Source: Pseudomonas paralcaligenes (GTDB lineage: Bacteria > Pseudomonadota > Gammaproteobacteria > Pseudomonadales > Pseudomonadaceae). Taken from it: DNA of 64,000 bases. Positions 43,959 to 56,498 of the stretch are shown here, in pieces. Position numbers and translations under genes: made by a program. Location of the stretch: the NCBI RefSeq assembly GCF_019655855.1, contig NZ_BPFX01000009.1, positions 62,001 through 126,000 on the forward strand, written 5' to 3'. Positions within the stretch are counted from its first letter, which is position 1. The number at the start of each line of letters is the position of its first letter. The notes beneath the pieces are model-generated. The model did no database searches. It was given only the letters and a program-made list of their open reading frames with translations, and had not been told where the DNA came from.

Positions 43959-45881
43959 CTACTGCGACTTGCGAACCCGCAGATACCATTCGGACAGCAG
44001 GCGTACCTGCTTCTCGGTGTAGCCGCGCTCGACCATGCGTTTGACGAAGTCGTTGTGCTTCTGCTGATCCTCCTTGCTGGCCTTGGCGTTGAAGCTGATG
44101 ACCGGCAGCAGGTCCTCGGTGTTGGAGAACATCTTCTTCTCGATCACCACGCGCAGCTTCTCGTAGCTGAGCCAGGTGGGGTTCTTGCCGTTGTTGTTGG
44201 CCCGGGCGCGCAGCACGAAGTTGACGATCTCGTTGCGGAAATCCTTCGGGTTGCTGATGCCGGCCGGTTTCTCGATCTTCTCCAGCTCCTCGTTGAGGGC
44301 CACACGGTTGAGGATCTCGCCGGTCTCCGGGTCGCGGTATTCCTGGTCCTGAATCCAGAAGTCGGCGTACAGCACATAGCGGTCGAAGATGTTCTGGCCG
44401 TACTCGCTGTAGGACTCCAGGTAGGCGGTCTGGATTTCCTTGCCGATGAACTCGATGTAGCGCGGTGCCAGGTATTCCTTGATGTAGCGCAGGTAGCGCT
44501 CGCGCACCTCGGCGGGAAACTGCTCCTGCTCGATCTGCTGCTCCAGCACGTAGAGCAGGTGCACCGGGTTGGCGGCGATCTCGTGCGGGTCGAAGTTGAA
44601 CACCTTGGACAGGATCTTGAAGGCGAAGCGGGTCGACAGGCCGTTCATGCCCTCGTCGACGCCGGCGCTGTCGCGGTATTCCTGGATCGACTTGGCCTTG
44701 GGATCTGTGTCCTTGAGGTTCTCGCCGTCGTAGACGCGCATCTTCGAGTAGATGTTGGAGTTCTCCGGCTCCTTCAGGCGCGACAGGGTGGAGAACTGGG
44801 CGAGCATCTTCAGGGTGTCCGGCGCGCAGTGGGCGTTGGCCAGCGAGCTGTGGGTGAGCAGCTTGTCGTAGATCTTGATCTCGTCGGTGACGCGCAGGCA
44901 GTAGGGCACCTTGACGATGTAGATACGGTCGATGAACGCCTCGTTGTTCTTGTTGTTGCGGAAGCTATGCCACTCGGATTCGTTGGAGTGGGCCAGGATG
45001 ATGCCGCTGTAGGGCAGGCCGCCGAGGCCCTCGGTGCTGTTGTAGTTGCCTTCCTGGGTGGCGGTCAGCAGCGGGTGCAACACCTTGATCGGCGCCTTGA
45101 ACATCTCGACGAATTCCATCAGGCCCTGGTTGGCCCGGCACAGGGCGCCCGAGTAGCTGTAGGCGTCGGCGTCGTTCTGCGGGAATTCCTCCAGCTTGCG
45201 GATATCGACCTTGCCGACCAGCGCGGAGATGTCCTGGTTGTTCTCGTCGCCCGGTTCGGTCTTGGCGATGGCGATCTGGTTGAGGATCGAGGGGTGCAGC
45301 TTGACCACGCGGAACTTGCTGATGTCGCCGCCGAACTCGTTGAGGCGCTTGGTGGCCCAGGGCGACATGATCGAGCTCAGGTAGCGCTGCGGGATGCCGT
45401 ATTCCTCTTCGAGGATCCGGCCATCCTCGTCGGCGTTGAACAGGCCGAGGGGCGACTCGAACACCGGCGAGCCCTTGATTGCATAGAAGGGAATATGCTC
45501 CATCAGTTGCTTGAGCTTCTCGGCCAGGGAGGACTTGCCGCCGCCCACCGGGCCCAGCAGGTAGAGGATCTGCTTCTTCTCTTCCAGGCCCTGGGCGGCA
45601 TGGCGGAAGTAGGACACGATCTGGTCGATGCACTCTTCCATGCCGTGGAAGTCGGCGAAGGCCGGATAGCGGCGGATCACCTTGTTGGAGAAGATCCGTG
45701 ACAACCGCGGATCGGCCGAGGTGTCCAGCAGCTCGGGCGAGCCGATGGCCATCAGCATGCGTTCGGCCGCCGTGGCATAGGCGCTACGATCCGCTTTGCA
45801 CAACTCAAGGTATTCCTGCAGGGAATATTCTTCCTGCCGAGTCGCCTCGAATCGTTGCTGGAAGTGGCTGAATATACTCAT
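43959..45881 (-). CDS. prkA: Serine protein kinase PrkA (YeaG)
   Basis: A 640-residue AAA+-like kinase. The ATG at 45881 gives MSIFSHFQQRFEATRQEEYSL, the family start; the frame opens 33 codons earlier without conservation. The N-terminal AAA domain has LLGPVGGGKSSLAEKL (Walker A) and ILAHSNESEW (sensor region); the C-terminal third is the PrkA kinase-like domain. In E. coli YeaG is a stress kinase acting with YeaH. It heads prkA-yeaH-ycgB; the 275-base upstream region holds no other gene. Confidence 0.95.
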   Translation of the reverse strand: MSIFSHFQQRFEATRQEEYSLQEYLELCKADRSAYATAAERMLMAIGSPELLDTSADPRLSRIFSNKVIRRYPAFADFHGMEECIDQIVSYFRHAAQGLEEKKQILYLLGPVGGGKSSLAEKLKQLMEHIPFYAIKGSPVFESPLGLFNADEDGRILEEEYGIPQRYLSSIMSPWATKRLNEFGGDISKFRVVKLHPSILNQIAIAKTEPGDENNQDISALVGKVDIRKLEEFPQNDADAYSYSGALCRANQGLMEFVEMFKAPIKVLHPLLTATQEGNYNSTEGLGGLPYSGIILAHSNESEWHSFRNNKNNEAFIDRIYIVKVPYCLRVTDEIKIYDKLLTHSSLANAHCAPDTLKMLAQFSTLSRLKEPENSNIYSKMRVYDGENLKDTDPKAKSIQEYRDSAGVDEGMNGLSTRFAFKILSKVFNFDPHEIAANPVHLLYVLEQQIEQEQFPAEVRERYLRYIKEYLAPRYIEFIGKEIQTAYLESYSEYGQNIFDRYVLYADFWIQDQEYRDPETGEILNRVALNEELEKIEKPAGISNPKDFRNEIVNFVLRARANNNGKNPTWLSYEKLRVVIEKKMFSNTEDLLPVISFNAKASKEDQQKHNDFVKRMVERGYTEKQVRLLSEWYLRVRKSQ

Positions 45882-46127
45882 GACTGCACCTCGCTCGCTT
45901 GCAATGAGCCGGCGCGGGGCATTCGGGCGGGTGCGCGCAAGGGGGCCGTACAGCCTTTGGAAATCCCCCAGACACCGCAAAGACGCTACCGATGGCCCGG
46001 AACCGGTGTGCCGGCTCTCCCTTCTGGATGGCCTTGGCTTAAGAGTAGTTCGGTTTCGGTGGGGTCAAGCGTGGCGAAAGGGTGACAAAGGGTTGCCATT
46101 CGTCGACAGGCACCCTGCAGGCCGGGT

Positions 46128-46158
46128 GTGGCGCGGCTTGCGCCACGCGAATTTTTTT
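46128..46158 (+). terminator. Hairpin with T7 tract overlapping the glpE stop
   Basis: GTGGCGC-GGCTT-GCGCCAC followed by GCGAA and T7 reads as a rho-independent terminator on the plus strand, yet no plus-strand gene ends here. On the minus strand, where glpE ends, the T tract becomes an A tract ahead of the stem, which would terminate poorly. It may stop antisense transcription from the prkA upstream region. Confidence 0.4.
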
Positions 46159-46486
46159 ACTCGACCTCGCCTCGGGATACCTGATCGGGGTACTGGCCGT
46201 GCCACAGCTCGAAACCACCGTCGAGGCTGTAGACCTCGGAAAAGCCCTGATGTGCCAAATAGGCGGCAGCGCTCTGGCTGGAATTGCCATGGTAGCAGGT
46301 GACGATCAGCGGCTGGTCGAAGTCGGCGGCGGCGATGAAGGCGGCCAGGCTGTGGTTGTCCAGGTGCCGGGAACCGCTGATGTGGCCGTTGGCGAAGCTC
46401 TGCGGGTCGCGGATGTCCACCACCACGGCGCCCTGTTCGCGCAGGGCCTGGGCCTGTTCCGGGGGAATGCGTTTGAATTCGCTCAT
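46157..46486 (-). CDS. glpE: Single-domain rhodanese GlpE
   Basis: A 109-residue thiosulfate sulfurtransferase. The CYHGNSS active-site loop (Cys66) and [15 protein letters not shown] match GlpE; the C-terminal [13 protein letters not shown] closes the rhodanese fold. It moves sulfane sulfur from thiosulfate to cyanide or a thiol acceptor in the cytosol. Its ATG overlaps the apaH stop (ATGA), so the two are translationally coupled. Confidence 0.94.
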   Translation of the reverse strand: MSEFKRIPPEQAQALREQGAVVVDIRDPQSFANGHISGSRHLDNHSLAAFIAAADFDQPLIVTCYHGNSSQSAAAYLAHQGFSEVYSLDGGFELWHGQYPDQVSRGEVE

Positions 46487-47304
46487 TTCTGCTCCTCGCA
46501 GCTGCACAGGTGGCGCTCGCCGCTGTCGACGTTCATCAGGGTCATGCTGCCGCCCCACACGCAGCCGCTGTCCAGGGCGGACAGGCCGGGCTCGTCGCAC
46601 TTGCCTTCCAGCGCCGCCCAGTGGCCGAAGATGATCTTCTGGCCGCGGGTCTTGCGCTGGGGCCAGCTGAACCAGGGCGCGTAGCCGGGCGGGGCGCTGT
46701 CCAGGCCTTCCTTGCTCTTCAGGTCGAGGGCGCCGTCTTCCGTGCAGAAGCGCATGCGGGTGAAGTAGTTGGTGATCACCCGCAGGCGGGCCGCGCCTTG
46801 CAGGTCGCTGTCCCAACGGGTGGGTTCGTTGCCGTACATGCCGTCGAGGAACAGCGGCAGGCGGGCGTCGTCCCGCAGTGCTTCCTCGACTTCGGCGGCG
46901 CGCTTGAGCGCCTTCTTCAGCGTCCACTGCGGCGGGATGCCGGCATGCACCAGGGCGATGTCGCGCTGCTCGTCGTGGTGCAGCAGTTTCTGCAGGCGCA
47001 GCCACTCGATCAGGTCGCCGCGGTCCGGCGCTTCGAGGATTTCCCGCAGGGTGTCGCTCTTCTTCAGCCGCTCGATGTTGTGGGCGGCGGCCAGCAGGTG
47101 CAGATCGTGGTTGCCCAGCACGCAGACCAGCGAGTCGCGCATGGCGTAGAGGAAGCGCAGGGTTTCCAGCGACTGCGGGCCGCGGTTGACCAGGTCGCCG
47201 ACCAGCCACAGTCGATCCCTGACCGGGTCGAAGGCGACCCGTTCCAGCAGGCATTTCAGGGGCTGCAGGCAGCCCTGCAGGTCACCCACCGCATAGGTCG
47301 CCAT
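46483..47304 (-). CDS. apaH: Symmetrical diadenosine tetraphosphatase ApaH
   Basis: A 273-residue metallophosphatase. The metal-binding motifs are visible in order: [26 protein letters not shown] (GDxxxRG), LGNHDLH (GNHD) and VHAGIPP, with FGHWAALEG near the C terminus. It splits Ap4A to two ADP, limiting stress alarmones and removing Np4N caps from RNA. It overlaps apaG upstream by one base (TGATG) and glpE downstream. Confidence 0.96.
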   Translation of the reverse strand: MATYAVGDLQGCLQPLKCLLERVAFDPVRDRLWLVGDLVNRGPQSLETLRFLYAMRDSLVCVLGNHDLHLLAAAHNIERLKKSDTLREILEAPDRGDLIEWLRLQKLLHHDEQRDIALVHAGIPPQWTLKKALKRAAEVEEALRDDARLPLFLDGMYGNEPTRWDSDLQGAARLRVITNYFTRMRFCTEDGALDLKSKEGLDSAPPGYAPWFSWPQRKTRGQKIIFGHWAALEGKCDEPGLSALDSGCVWGGSMTLMNVDSGERHLCSCEEQK

Positions 47305-47684
47305 CAGTGCAGCGCCCCCGGCACGGCCAGGCGGAACGGCGCGATCGGCGCATCGAAGCGTTTGCCGTCGTCGGCCAGCATCTGATAGCTGCCGTGCATG
47401 TTGCCGACCTTGGTCGCCATCACCGTGCCGCTGCTGTAGGTATGGCTCTGCCCCGGCTCCAGGTGCGGCTGCTGGCCGATCACGCCGGCGCCGCGCACTT
47501 CCTGCACGCGGCCGTCGCCGTCGGTGATGATCCAGTGGCGGCTGAGCAGCTTGGCCGCCTGGCTGCCGCTGTTGAGGAGGGTGACCTTGTAGGAGAAGGC
47601 GTAGCGGTTCTGCTCCGGCGTCGACTGCTCCGGCAGGTAGCGGGTTTCGACGCTGACGTCGATCTGGTAACGCGAATCGGCCAT
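47304..47684 (-). CDS. apaG: ApaG protein
   Basis: A 126-residue single-domain protein with an immunoglobulin-like beta fold (ApaG/DUF525). [22 protein letters not shown], the [13 protein letters not shown] turn and the [17 protein letters not shown] strand are all conserved. Its bacterial function is uncertain; a link to Co2+ and Mg2+ tolerance is reported for enteric members. It is coupled to apaH and follows rsmA by 31 bases. Confidence 0.95.
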   Translation of the reverse strand: MADSRYQIDVSVETRYLPEQSTPEQNRYAFSYKVTLLNSGSQAAKLLSRHWIITDGDGRVQEVRGAGVIGQQPHLEPGQSHTYSSGTVMATKVGNMHGSYQMLADDGKRFDAPIAPFRLAVPGALH

Positions 47685-47715
47685 CGGGATGAACTCGGCG
47701 GGCTGGAAAGGCAGT

Positions 47716-48528
47716 TTAGTCCGTTTGGCCAGAGGCCTGTCGTTCGGCCAACTGGTCGGCCAGGCGGACGAACGCCGCCAGGTCCAGCTGCTCGGGGCGC
47801 AACCCGCCATCCACGCCGGCGGCTTCGATGGCTTCATTCGGCAGCAGCTGCTTGAGGGTATTGCGCAGGGTCTTGCGGCGCATGTTGAAGGCCTCGCGCA
47901 CCACCCGCTCCAGCAGGCGATGGTCCCTGGCCGGGTGCGGCAGGGTCTCGTGCGGGACCAGGCGGACGATGGCCGAATCGACCTTGGGCGGCGGGTTGAA
48001 GGCGCCCGGACCGACGTTGAACAGATGCTCCACCCGGCAATGGTACTGGACCATGATCGACAGCCGGCCCCAGTCACCGCCACCCGGTTCGGCGGCCAGG
48101 CGCTCGACCACTTCCTTCTGCAGCATGAAGTGCATGTCGCGGATCAGCGGCGCGTTGTCCAGCAGGTGGAAGATCAGCGGGGTGGATATGTTGTAGGGCA
48201 GGTTGCCGACCACCCGCAGGCTGTGGGGCGTGGCGTCCAGGCGGGTGAAGTCGAACTTCAGCGCGTCGCCCTGATTGAGGCGGAAGTTGGGGTTGCTACC
48301 GAACCTGGCCTGCAGGATGGGGATCAGGTCGAGGTCCAGTTCGATCACGTCGAGCTGCGCGCCGCTGCCCAGCAGCCCCTCGGTCAGCGCGCCCTGGCCC
48401 GGGCCGATCTCCAGCAGGCGCTCGCCTTCCTTCGCGTGGATGGCGCGCAGGATGCGGTGGATCACCCCGGCATCGTGCAGGAAGTTCTGGCCGAAGCGCT
48501 TGCGCGCGCGGTGTTGGTATTCGGACAT
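47716..48528 (-). CDS. rsmA: 16S rRNA dimethyladenosine transferase RsmA (KsgA)
   Basis: A 270-residue methyltransferase that dimethylates A1518 and A1519 of 16S rRNA late in 30S assembly. Starting at 48528 gives [19 protein letters not shown], the normal N terminus; the frame opens 35 codons earlier without conservation. The SAM-binding motif [16 protein letters not shown] and catalytic NLPYNIS are clear. The transcription order is rsmA, apaG, apaH, glpE with short gaps. Confidence 0.97.
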   Translation of the reverse strand: MSEYQHRARKRFGQNFLHDAGVIHRILRAIHAKEGERLLEIGPGQGALTEGLLGSGAQLDVIELDLDLIPILQARFGSNPNFRLNQGDALKFDFTRLDATPHSLRVVGNLPYNISTPLIFHLLDNAPLIRDMHFMLQKEVVERLAAEPGGGDWGRLSIMVQYHCRVEHLFNVGPGAFNPPPKVDSAIVRLVPHETLPHPARDHRLLERVVREAFNMRRKTLRNTLKQLLPNEAIEAAGVDGGLRPEQLDLAAFVRLADQLAERQASGQTD

Positions 48529-48663
48529 CGGTACGGCTCCAGGCCTTGGGCTGGCGCCCGCGGCGGACAAGGCGAAAGGGGCGCAGTTTAACAGGGAAAG
48601 CACGGGCAAGCCCCGGCCGGTAGCCGGGTGCAATCCGGGCGGCCGTGCATCCAGGCTATGTTT

Positions 48664-49662
48664 CTATGCCTGGCGCCGGCTGGCAGCCATCTGGTAGGCG
48701 GTTTCTAGGGCCACCTGCAGGCTGCCGGTATCGACCTTGCCGCTGCCGGCCAGGTCCAGGGCGGTGCCGTGGTCGACCGACGTGCGGATGATCGGCAGGC
48801 CCAAAGTGACGTTGACCGCCGCGCCGAAGCCCTTGTACTTGAGCACCGGCAGGCCCTGGTCGTGGTACATGGCCAGCACCGCGTCGCAGTGTTCGAGATG
48901 CTTGGGGGTGAACAGGGTGTCGGCCGGCAGCGGGCCGATCAGGTCGAGGCCCTCGCCGCGCAGGCGCTCCAGGGGCGGTTCGATCACCTCGATCTCCTCG
49001 CGGCCCAGGTGGCCGCCTTCGCCCGCATGGGGGTTGAGACCGCAGACCAGAATGCGCGGGCGGGCGATGCCGAACTTCTCCACCAGATCGGTGTGAAGGA
49101 TGCGTGCGACCCGCGCCAGGCGCTCGGCGGTGATGGCGGCGGCCACGTCCTTGAGCGGCAGGTGGGTGGTCACCAGGGCCACGCGCAGGCCACGGGTGGC
49201 CAGCATCATCACCACCTGCTCGGTGTGGGTCAGCTCGGCAAGGAATTCGGTGTGGCCGGAGAAGGGGATGCCGGCCTCGTTGATCACGCCCTTGTGCACC
49301 GGAGCAGTGATCATCCCGGCGAAGGTGCTGTCGATGCAGCCTTTGCCGGCGCGGGTCAGGGTTTCCAGTACGTAGGCGGCGTTGGTCTTGTCCAGCCGGC
49401 CGGCGGTCACGGGGGCTGCCAGCGGCGTGTCCCAGACGTACAGGCTGCCGGCTGGTGCGGGCGCCTCCGGCCAGATCCCGGGGCCGACCTCGCGCAGTTC
49501 GATGCTCAGGCCCAGTTGCTCTGCGCGCTCGGCCAGCAGGGCGCGGCTGGCAATGGCCACCAGCGCTTCGGGCTGGGCCTCGCGGGCCAGCAGCAGGCAC
49601 AGGTCCGGGCCGATGCCGGCGGGCTCGCCGGGGGTGAGGGCAAACAGGCGGGGTGCGGTCAT
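48664..49662 (-). CDS. pdxA: 4-hydroxythreonine-4-phosphate dehydrogenase PdxA
   Basis: A 332-residue NAD-dependent enzyme of pyridoxal phosphate synthesis, full family length. Landmarks are [13 protein letters not shown] at the N terminus, [11 protein letters not shown] (metal-ligand His), [14 protein letters not shown], and [16 protein letters not shown] with its metal and substrate residues. Unlike the enteric surA-pdxA-ksgA operon, a terminator lies between surA and pdxA here, so pdxA probably has its own promoter. Confidence 0.96.
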   Translation of the reverse strand: MTAPRLFALTPGEPAGIGPDLCLLLAREAQPEALVAIASRALLAERAEQLGLSIELREVGPGIWPEAPAPAGSLYVWDTPLAAPVTAGRLDKTNAAYVLETLTRAGKGCIDSTFAGMITAPVHKGVINEAGIPFSGHTEFLAELTHTEQVVMMLATRGLRVALVTTHLPLKDVAAAITAERLARVARILHTDLVEKFGIARPRILVCGLNPHAGEGGHLGREEIEVIEPPLERLRGEGLDLIGPLPADTLFTPKHLEHCDAVLAMYHDQGLPVLKYKGFGAAVNVTLGLPIIRTSVDHGTALDLAGSGKVDTGSLQVALETAYQMAASRRQA

Positions 49663-49712
49663 GGGCGGCCTCGTTGGGAGTGCTGGCGGTGGCTGGCGTA
49701 TCTTACGCCCAA

Positions 49713-49736
49713 GAAAAAGCCCGGCGGTGCCGGGCT
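49713..49736 (-). terminator. Terminator after surA
   Basis: On the minus strand AGCCCGGC, ACC and GCCGGGCT form an 8-bp stem followed by TTTTTC. It sits 21 bases past the surA stop and before pdxA, separating the two transcripts at least partly. Confidence 0.85.
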
Positions 49737-49756
49737 CCTTCGGATCGATCAGGCCG

Positions 49757-51055
49757 TCAGAGCTTGATCTCGACGTAGGCCTCGTCGCGGATCTGGCGCA
49801 GCCAGGCCTGCAGTTCCTCGTCGTACTTGCGGTTGCGCAGGACGTTCATCGCCTGCTGCTCGCGGTACTGCTCGCTGCTGTCGGTGGCGCGGCGGCCGAG
49901 CACTTCAAGCACGTGCCAGCCGTAGGGGCTCTTGAACGGCTCGGACAGCTGGCCGCTCGGCGTCTTCGCCATCACTTCGCGGAATTCCGGCACCAGGCTG
50001 TTGGGGTCGATCCAGTTGAGGTCGCCGCCGTTGAGCGCCGAGCCCGGGTCTTCGGAGAAGTTCTTGGCCAGGGTGGCGAAGTCCTCGCCGGCGACGATGC
50101 GCTGGTAGAGGCGCTCCACCAGGCGGCGGGTCTCCTCCTCGCTGCGCACCTCGTTGGGCTTGATCAGGATGTGGCGCACATGCACTTCGTCGCGCACCAG
50201 GGTGTCGCCGCCGCGTTTCTCCAGCAGCTTGACGATCATGAAGCCGCCAGGGGTGCGGACCGGCTCGGTGATGTCGCCGACCGACAGGCCGCGGATCATC
50301 TCCGCGAAGGCCGGCGGCAGCTGGGCGGACTTGCGCCAGCCGATCTCGCCGCCTTCCAGGGCGTTCTCGCTGGCGGAGCTGGACATGGCGGTCTGAGCGA
50401 AGTCGGCACCGCCACGCAGGCTGTCGTAGACCTGGGCGGTCTTCTGCGCCGCGGCACGGATCTCGTCCGGCGAGGCTGCTTCTGGTACCGGGATCAGGAT
50501 GTTGGCCAGGCGGAATTCCTCGGACAGCTGGATCTGCCCCAGGTCGGAGGCGAGGAAGTTCTGCACCTCCTGATTGGTGACCTGGATGCGCTCGGCCACC
50601 CGGCGCTGGCGCACCCGGCTGATGACCATCTCGCGGCGGATCTGCTCGCGGGCGTCCTCGAAGGACAGGCCGTCGCGGGCGAGGGCGGCGCGGAACTGGT
50701 CGAGGGTCAGGCTGTTGCGCTCGGCGATGCTGGCCATCGCCTGGTTCAGTTCCTCGTCCGTGATGCGGATGCCGGAGCGATCGCCGATCTGCAGTTGCAG
50801 GTTCTCGACGATCAGGCGTTCCAGCACCTGCTGTTGCAGCACGTCCTGCGGCGGCAGCTGGCTGCCACGCTTGCCGATGGTCTGCTCGACCTCGCGCAGG
50901 CGCTGGTCCAGCTGGCTGTACATGATCACGTCGTTGTCGACGATGGCGACCACGCGATCGAGGGACTGGAACTGCGCCTGGGCGCCGGAAGCGAGGAGCA
51001 CTGCGCCCAGCAGCAGCGGGCGCAGACAATCAGAAAGCTTGATCTTCACGTTCAC
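49757..51055 (-). CDS. surA: Periplasmic chaperone and peptidyl-prolyl isomerase SurA
   Basis: A 432-residue periplasmic chaperone for outer-membrane proteins, LptD among them. The signal peptide ends at GAQA (about residue 28); the SurA N-terminal chaperone domain starts [14 protein letters not shown]. Two parvulin domains follow, the first near 175-275 ([10 protein letters not shown] onward), the second near 285-385 ([13 protein letters not shown] onward), and a C-terminal strand completes the chaperone domain. Its start overlaps the lptD stop by 26 bases, so the client LptD and the chaperone come from one transcript. Confidence 0.96.
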   Translation of the reverse strand: MNVKIKLSDCLRPLLLGAVLLASGAQAQFQSLDRVVAIVDNDVIMYSQLDQRLREVEQTIGKRGSQLPPQDVLQQQVLERLIVENLQLQIGDRSGIRITDEELNQAMASIAERNSLTLDQFRAALARDGLSFEDAREQIRREMVISRVRQRRVAERIQVTNQEVQNFLASDLGQIQLSEEFRLANILIPVPEAASPDEIRAAAQKTAQVYDSLRGGADFAQTAMSSSASENALEGGEIGWRKSAQLPPAFAEMIRGLSVGDITEPVRTPGGFMIVKLLEKRGGDTLVRDEVHVRHILIKPNEVRSEEETRRLVERLYQRIVAGEDFATLAKNFSEDPGSALNGGDLNWIDPNSLVPEFREVMAKTPSGQLSEPFKSPYGWHVLEVLGRRATDSSEQYREQQAMNVLRNRKYDEELQAWLRQIRDEAYVEIKL

Positions 51056-53798
51056 GATAACCTTGAATGCCTTGCTCGAGGAAACTGTCGGTCTTGCCGC
51101 CCAGCACGTTGCCGAGGCCCTTGAGGACGATCTGCAGGAAGATGCCGCGGTCCGGCTCTTCGTTGGTGTCCGGGTTGAGACTGGTTTCGTCGTAGTCGAT
51201 CCAGTAGCGGTTGATCAGGCGCAGCTTCCAGCAGCAGCTGTCGTACTCGAAGCCACCGAAGGCTTCCAGCGTGCGGCTGCGGGCGTAGTCGTGCTGCCAG
51301 CGGGCGATCACGCTCCACTGCGGCACCACCGGCCAGATGACCGAGAAGTCGTGCTGCTGGACCTTGTAGTAGTCCTTGATGTAGTTCGGACTGCCCGGCT
51401 TGCCGAAGTCGCTGCCGTAGGTCCAGGTACCGCTGGCCTGGTCGTAGCGGATGGTGTCGTTGCGGTAGCGGTAGCCGGCGTTGATCACCTTGTTCGGGTT
51501 GTCTTCCGGCTGGTAGTGGAACATCAGGCTGCCGGAGCGGGTGGTGTGGGTTTCACCATCCCAGTTGAAGTCCGAGGTCAGGTGCCAGTCGCGGTTGAAG
51601 CGGTACATGTACTCCAGCGCGTAGGGCGACAGGTCGGCCGTGGCGTCGTCGCGGGTGCGGTAGTCGATGCCCGGCATCTGCACCTTGCGGTCATCGAAGT
51701 AGATGGCCTGGCCGATGCTGAAGCGCTGGCGCTCGAAACCGTTGTTCTCGATCCAGCGGCTGGTCACGCCCAGCGACAGCTTGTTCTCGTCACCGATGCG
51801 GTCCCGGCCCGAGAAGCGGTTGTCGCGGAACAGCGAGGCGTAGTTGAAGGTGTTCTCGCCGGTGTCGAACACGGGAATTTCTTCCTGGTCTTCCTTCGGC
51901 ACGTACAGGTAGTAGGCGCGGGGCTCCAGGGTCTGGCGGAAGGCGGTGCCGAACAGCTGGGTGTCGCGGTCGAAGTACAGGCCGCTGTCGATGCTGGCGA
52001 TCGGCACGCTGCGGTCAGGCGAGTCCTCGTAGCTGCCGCCGACCTGAGCCTTACCGGTGGAGTCCAGCTTCAGGTCGTACTGGGTGTAGGCGTACTTGAG
52101 CGTCGGCTTGACGAAGCCCCAGGTCCATTCCATGGGCAGGCTGATGGCCGGTTCCAGGTGCAGGCGGTCGCCAGTGGCGCGGGCGAGGCCGCGTACGTTG
52201 TTGTCGTACCAGGGCTCGACGTTGCCGTCCTTGTCGACGAAGTTGCCGCTGCGCAGGTCGCGGTCGAAGCGGACGTATTCGGTGCTGTAGGACAGGCGCA
52301 GTCCGGCCGGGTTGAACGGCAGGCGGCCGTCCAGGGTGAGCTGCGGCAGACGCTCGTACGGCGTGACGTCGATGACGCTGGTCGGCTCGTAGGCGTGGGC
52401 GTTGAGGCGGGCGGTGAAGCTGTCGCCGCGCCAGGTCAGGGTGCCGCGCTGGTTGAGGAAGTCGGGCGTGCTGAGGTTTTCCAGGTCGCTGCTGAGGTCC
52501 TGGAAATAGTAGGGGTCGCTGATGGCGGTGTAGTCCACCTCGGCCAGCAGGCGATCGTTCAGGCCGCCGCGGTGCTGCCAGTTGTACATCCAGCGCTGGT
52601 CTTCGTAGTCGGACTGCTGCTCGCGCTCGTCTTCCTTGTCGTCCAGCCATGCGCCGCCGACCTGGCCCTCGGTGTTGCGGGTCAGGTAGCGGAACTCGCC
52701 TTCCATCAGCAGGCCGCGCTTGGCCATGTAGGTCGGATAGAGGGTGGCGTCGTAGTTGGGCGCCAGGTTGAAGTAGTAGGGCGTGGACAGCGAGAAGCCG
52801 GTGTCGCTGGAGGTGCTGATGCCCGGTGCGAGGAAGCCGGACTGGCGGCGATCGTCGATCGGGAAATAGATGTAGGGGGTGTAGAACACCGGAATGTCCT
52901 TCACCCGCAGCGTCACGTTGGTCGCGGTGCCGAAGCCGGTGGCCGGGTTCAGCTTGATGTTGTTGCCCTTCAGGTGCCAGGCATTGCTGCCCGGCTCGCA
53001 GCGGGTGTAGGTGCCGTCCTTGAGACGGATGATGGCGCTTTCCTCGCGCTTGGCGTAGAGCGCGCTGCCGCGCACGTGGGCCTTGTGGATCACGTACTCG
53101 GCGTTCTCGACCTTGGCTTCGCCGTTATCCAGCTGGATTTCGGCGCGGTCGCCGACCACCAGCATGCCGTTGTCGCGGATGCGCACGTCGCCCTTCAGCT
53201 CGCCGCGGTTCTCGGCCTGATGCAGGCTGGCCTCGTTGGCCTCGATCTGCATGCTCGACTGGCGCAGGACCACGTCGCCGGCGAGGGTGGCGGTCTGCTT
53301 CTCCTGCTCGTAGCGCGAGGCCCTGGCGGAGACGAACATGGGCGACTCGTCCAGCGGCGTGCCGTCGCTCATGCCCGGGCGCAGCGGCTCGACGTAGGCG
53401 CCGGCGCAGTAAGGGCCGACTTCCGCCAGCTGGGCGCTGGTCAGCTTCTCGCGCGGCACCCAGTCGAGGTGGCTGTAGTCGGCGCTGCGGCTGGTCAGGG
53501 CGCGGCCACCGCTCTCGGTGACCAGCACGGTCTGCTCGCCCTGGGCCTGGCCCTTGGCCGGCTGGGCGGCGCTGCCGTCAGCCAGCGTGCTGACGGACGA
53601 GGCGCTGTGCTGCGGGCGCGGCAGCTGGGCGGTGGCGTTGCTCTTCGGCGAGCAGGCCCAGCCGCCGGTGGCGGAGGCGGAGCAGTCATACTGCTCGGCA
53701 GCGATGACGAGGGGCGCAGCCAGGGGTTGCAGGGCCAGCAGGCCACCGGTTACCAGCAACGGGAATTTTTTACGGAACAGGGGGAGGTTTACTGCCAT
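51030..53798 (-). CDS. lptD: LPS-assembly outer-membrane protein LptD
   Basis: A 922-residue LPS translocon barrel. The ATG at 53798 gives [23 protein letters not shown], a signal peptide ending near VIAAEQ; the much longer upstream frame crosses the divergent amgK promoter and is rejected. Cysteines at YDC and WAC near the mature N terminus and the CC pair in [13 protein letters not shown] near the end are positioned for the interdomain disulfides needed for function. An OstA/LptA-like jellyroll (about residues 145-300) precedes the 26-strand barrel. With LptE it inserts LPS into the outer leaflet. Confidence 0.96.
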   Translation of the reverse strand: MAVNLPLFRKKFPLLVTGGLLALQPLAAPLVIAAEQYDCSASATGGWACSPKSNATAQLPRPQHSASSVSTLADGSAAQPAKGQAQGEQTVLVTESGGRALTSRSADYSHLDWVPREKLTSAQLAEVGPYCAGAYVEPLRPGMSDGTPLDESPMFVSARASRYEQEKQTATLAGDVVLRQSSMQIEANEASLHQAENRGELKGDVRIRDNGMLVVGDRAEIQLDNGEAKVENAEYVIHKAHVRGSALYAKREESAIIRLKDGTYTRCEPGSNAWHLKGNNIKLNPATGFGTATNVTLRVKDIPVFYTPYIYFPIDDRRQSGFLAPGISTSSDTGFSLSTPYYFNLAPNYDATLYPTYMAKRGLLMEGEFRYLTRNTEGQVGGAWLDDKEDEREQQSDYEDQRWMYNWQHRGGLNDRLLAEVDYTAISDPYYFQDLSSDLENLSTPDFLNQRGTLTWRGDSFTARLNAHAYEPTSVIDVTPYERLPQLTLDGRLPFNPAGLRLSYSTEYVRFDRDLRSGNFVDKDGNVEPWYDNNVRGLARATGDRLHLEPAISLPMEWTWGFVKPTLKYAYTQYDLKLDSTGKAQVGGSYEDSPDRSVPIASIDSGLYFDRDTQLFGTAFRQTLEPRAYYLYVPKEDQEEIPVFDTGENTFNYASLFRDNRFSGRDRIGDENKLSLGVTSRWIENNGFERQRFSIGQAIYFDDRKVQMPGIDYRTRDDATADLSPYALEYMYRFNRDWHLTSDFNWDGETHTTRSGSLMFHYQPEDNPNKVINAGYRYRNDTIRYDQASGTWTYGSDFGKPGSPNYIKDYYKVQQHDFSVIWPVVPQWSVIARWQHDYARSRTLEAFGGFEYDSCCWKLRLINRYWIDYDETSLNPDTNEEPDRGIFLQIVLKGLGNVLGGKTDSFLEQGIQGYREREDQAF

Positions 53799-53924
53799 CT
53801 TGTTAGTCCGGGCTTCCTGCGCGCCTTCGACCCGCGGGGGCCGCACGCCTCTCGATGGGCTGAAAAAGATGCTGGATAATAAAGCATGACCCGCGCAACG
53901 GCTAGCGCCGTCGGAGACCCTGTA

Positions 53925-55618
<1,694 letters not shown>

Positions 55619-55619
55619 G

Positions 55620-56396
55620 ATGCTGTGGCCGGCGACTCTGATCGGTGCCGCGGCCGGGATGGCCCTGGCCAGCATCCCCGGCGCGCTGCTCGGTGGCCTG
55701 CTCGGCCAGGTGCTGGATCGGCGCATCCGCCTGCAATCCCTCGATCACCTGCGAGAGCTGGTCGGCATTGGAAGGCGCTCGGCCCTGGACGACGAGGACC
55801 TGCTGTTCATGCTGATTGGCCGTTTGGCCAAGAGCGGTGGCCGGGTGCTCGACAGCCATATCCAGACGGCGCGCAACGAGATGCAGCGACTCGGCCTGGA
55901 CGAGGCGGCGCGGCGGCAGGCCATGCAGGCGTTCAACCGCGGCAAGCAGGCCGGCGAGAAGGAGTTGCGCACCTCGCTGCGCGCGCTGCGCAGCCGGCCC
56001 GAACGGGGCGAGGTGCTGCTGCGTACCTGCTGGCGCATGGCCTGGGCCGACGGCCGGGTGAGCGAGGCGGAGTACGAGCTGATCCAGCGCTGGGGGCTGT
56101 GGCTGGGCTGGAAGCGCGACGCGCTGAATGCCCTGGCCGACGAGTACGAGCCGGAGCGCAAGGTACCGGAGGTCAGGACCGGTGACTACCAGGCGGCACT
56201 GCGCCTGCTGGGCGTGCAGGCGGACACCGAGCCGGCGGCGATCAAGCGTGCCTACCGCCGCCTGATCAGCCGCCACCACCCGGACAAGATTTCCGGCTCC
56301 GGCGCCAGCCCCGCGCAGCTGCGCGCCGCCACCGACAAGACCCGTGAACTGCAGGTCGCCTACGAGCTGGTGCGCCAGCGCCGCGGCTTCCGCTAG
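55620..56396 (+). CDS. djlA: DjlA-type co-chaperone with TerB-like and J domains
   Basis: A 258-residue protein. A hydrophobic N-terminal membrane anchor (residues about 4-30, rich in Gly) is followed by a TerB-like helical domain (DDEDLLFMLIGRLAKSGGRV, about 60-150), and a C-terminal J domain whose HPD tripeptide lies in SRHHPDKI. DjlA presents substrates to DnaK at the inner membrane and can activate envelope stress signalling when overproduced. It is in the amgK-murU transcription unit by spacing; the functional link to cell-wall recycling is unclear. Confidence 0.92.
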   Translation: MLWPATLIGAAAGMALASIPGALLGGLLGQVLDRRIRLQSLDHLRELVGIGRRSALDDEDLLFMLIGRLAKSGGRVLDSHIQTARNEMQRLGLDEAARRQAMQAFNRGKQAGEKELRTSLRALRSRPERGEVLLRTCWRMAWADGRVSEAEYELIQRWGLWLGWKRDALNALADEYEPERKVPEVRTGDYQAALRLLGVQADTEPAAIKRAYRRLISRHHPDKISGSGASPAQLRAATDKTRELQVAYELVRQRRGFR

Positions 56397-56411
56397 GGGT
56401 TGGCGGGGGCT

Positions 56412-56476
56412 GTGGGAGCGGCCTTGGCCGCGATGGTTGCAGGGGGAGGGCGCTTCGCGGCCAAGGCCGCTCCCAC
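56412..56476. repeat. Inverted pair of REP-like elements
   Basis: GTGGGAGCGGCCTTGGCCGC followed by GA (56412-56433) and its exact reverse complement (56455-56476) face each other across 21 bases. GTGGGAGCGG-type repeats are among the commonest intergenic REP elements in Pseudomonas. The pair lies between the convergent djlA and DUF3530 genes and can form one long hairpin that may help terminate both transcripts. Confidence 0.85.
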
Positions 56477-56498
56477 GCTTGGGCCTCGGCGCTGGGGA

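Noticed and set aside
46128..46143. Sigma-54 promoter (TGGC...TTGC)
   Set aside because: The spacing between the two elements is three bases instead of about five, and the sequence is better explained as a hairpin stem.
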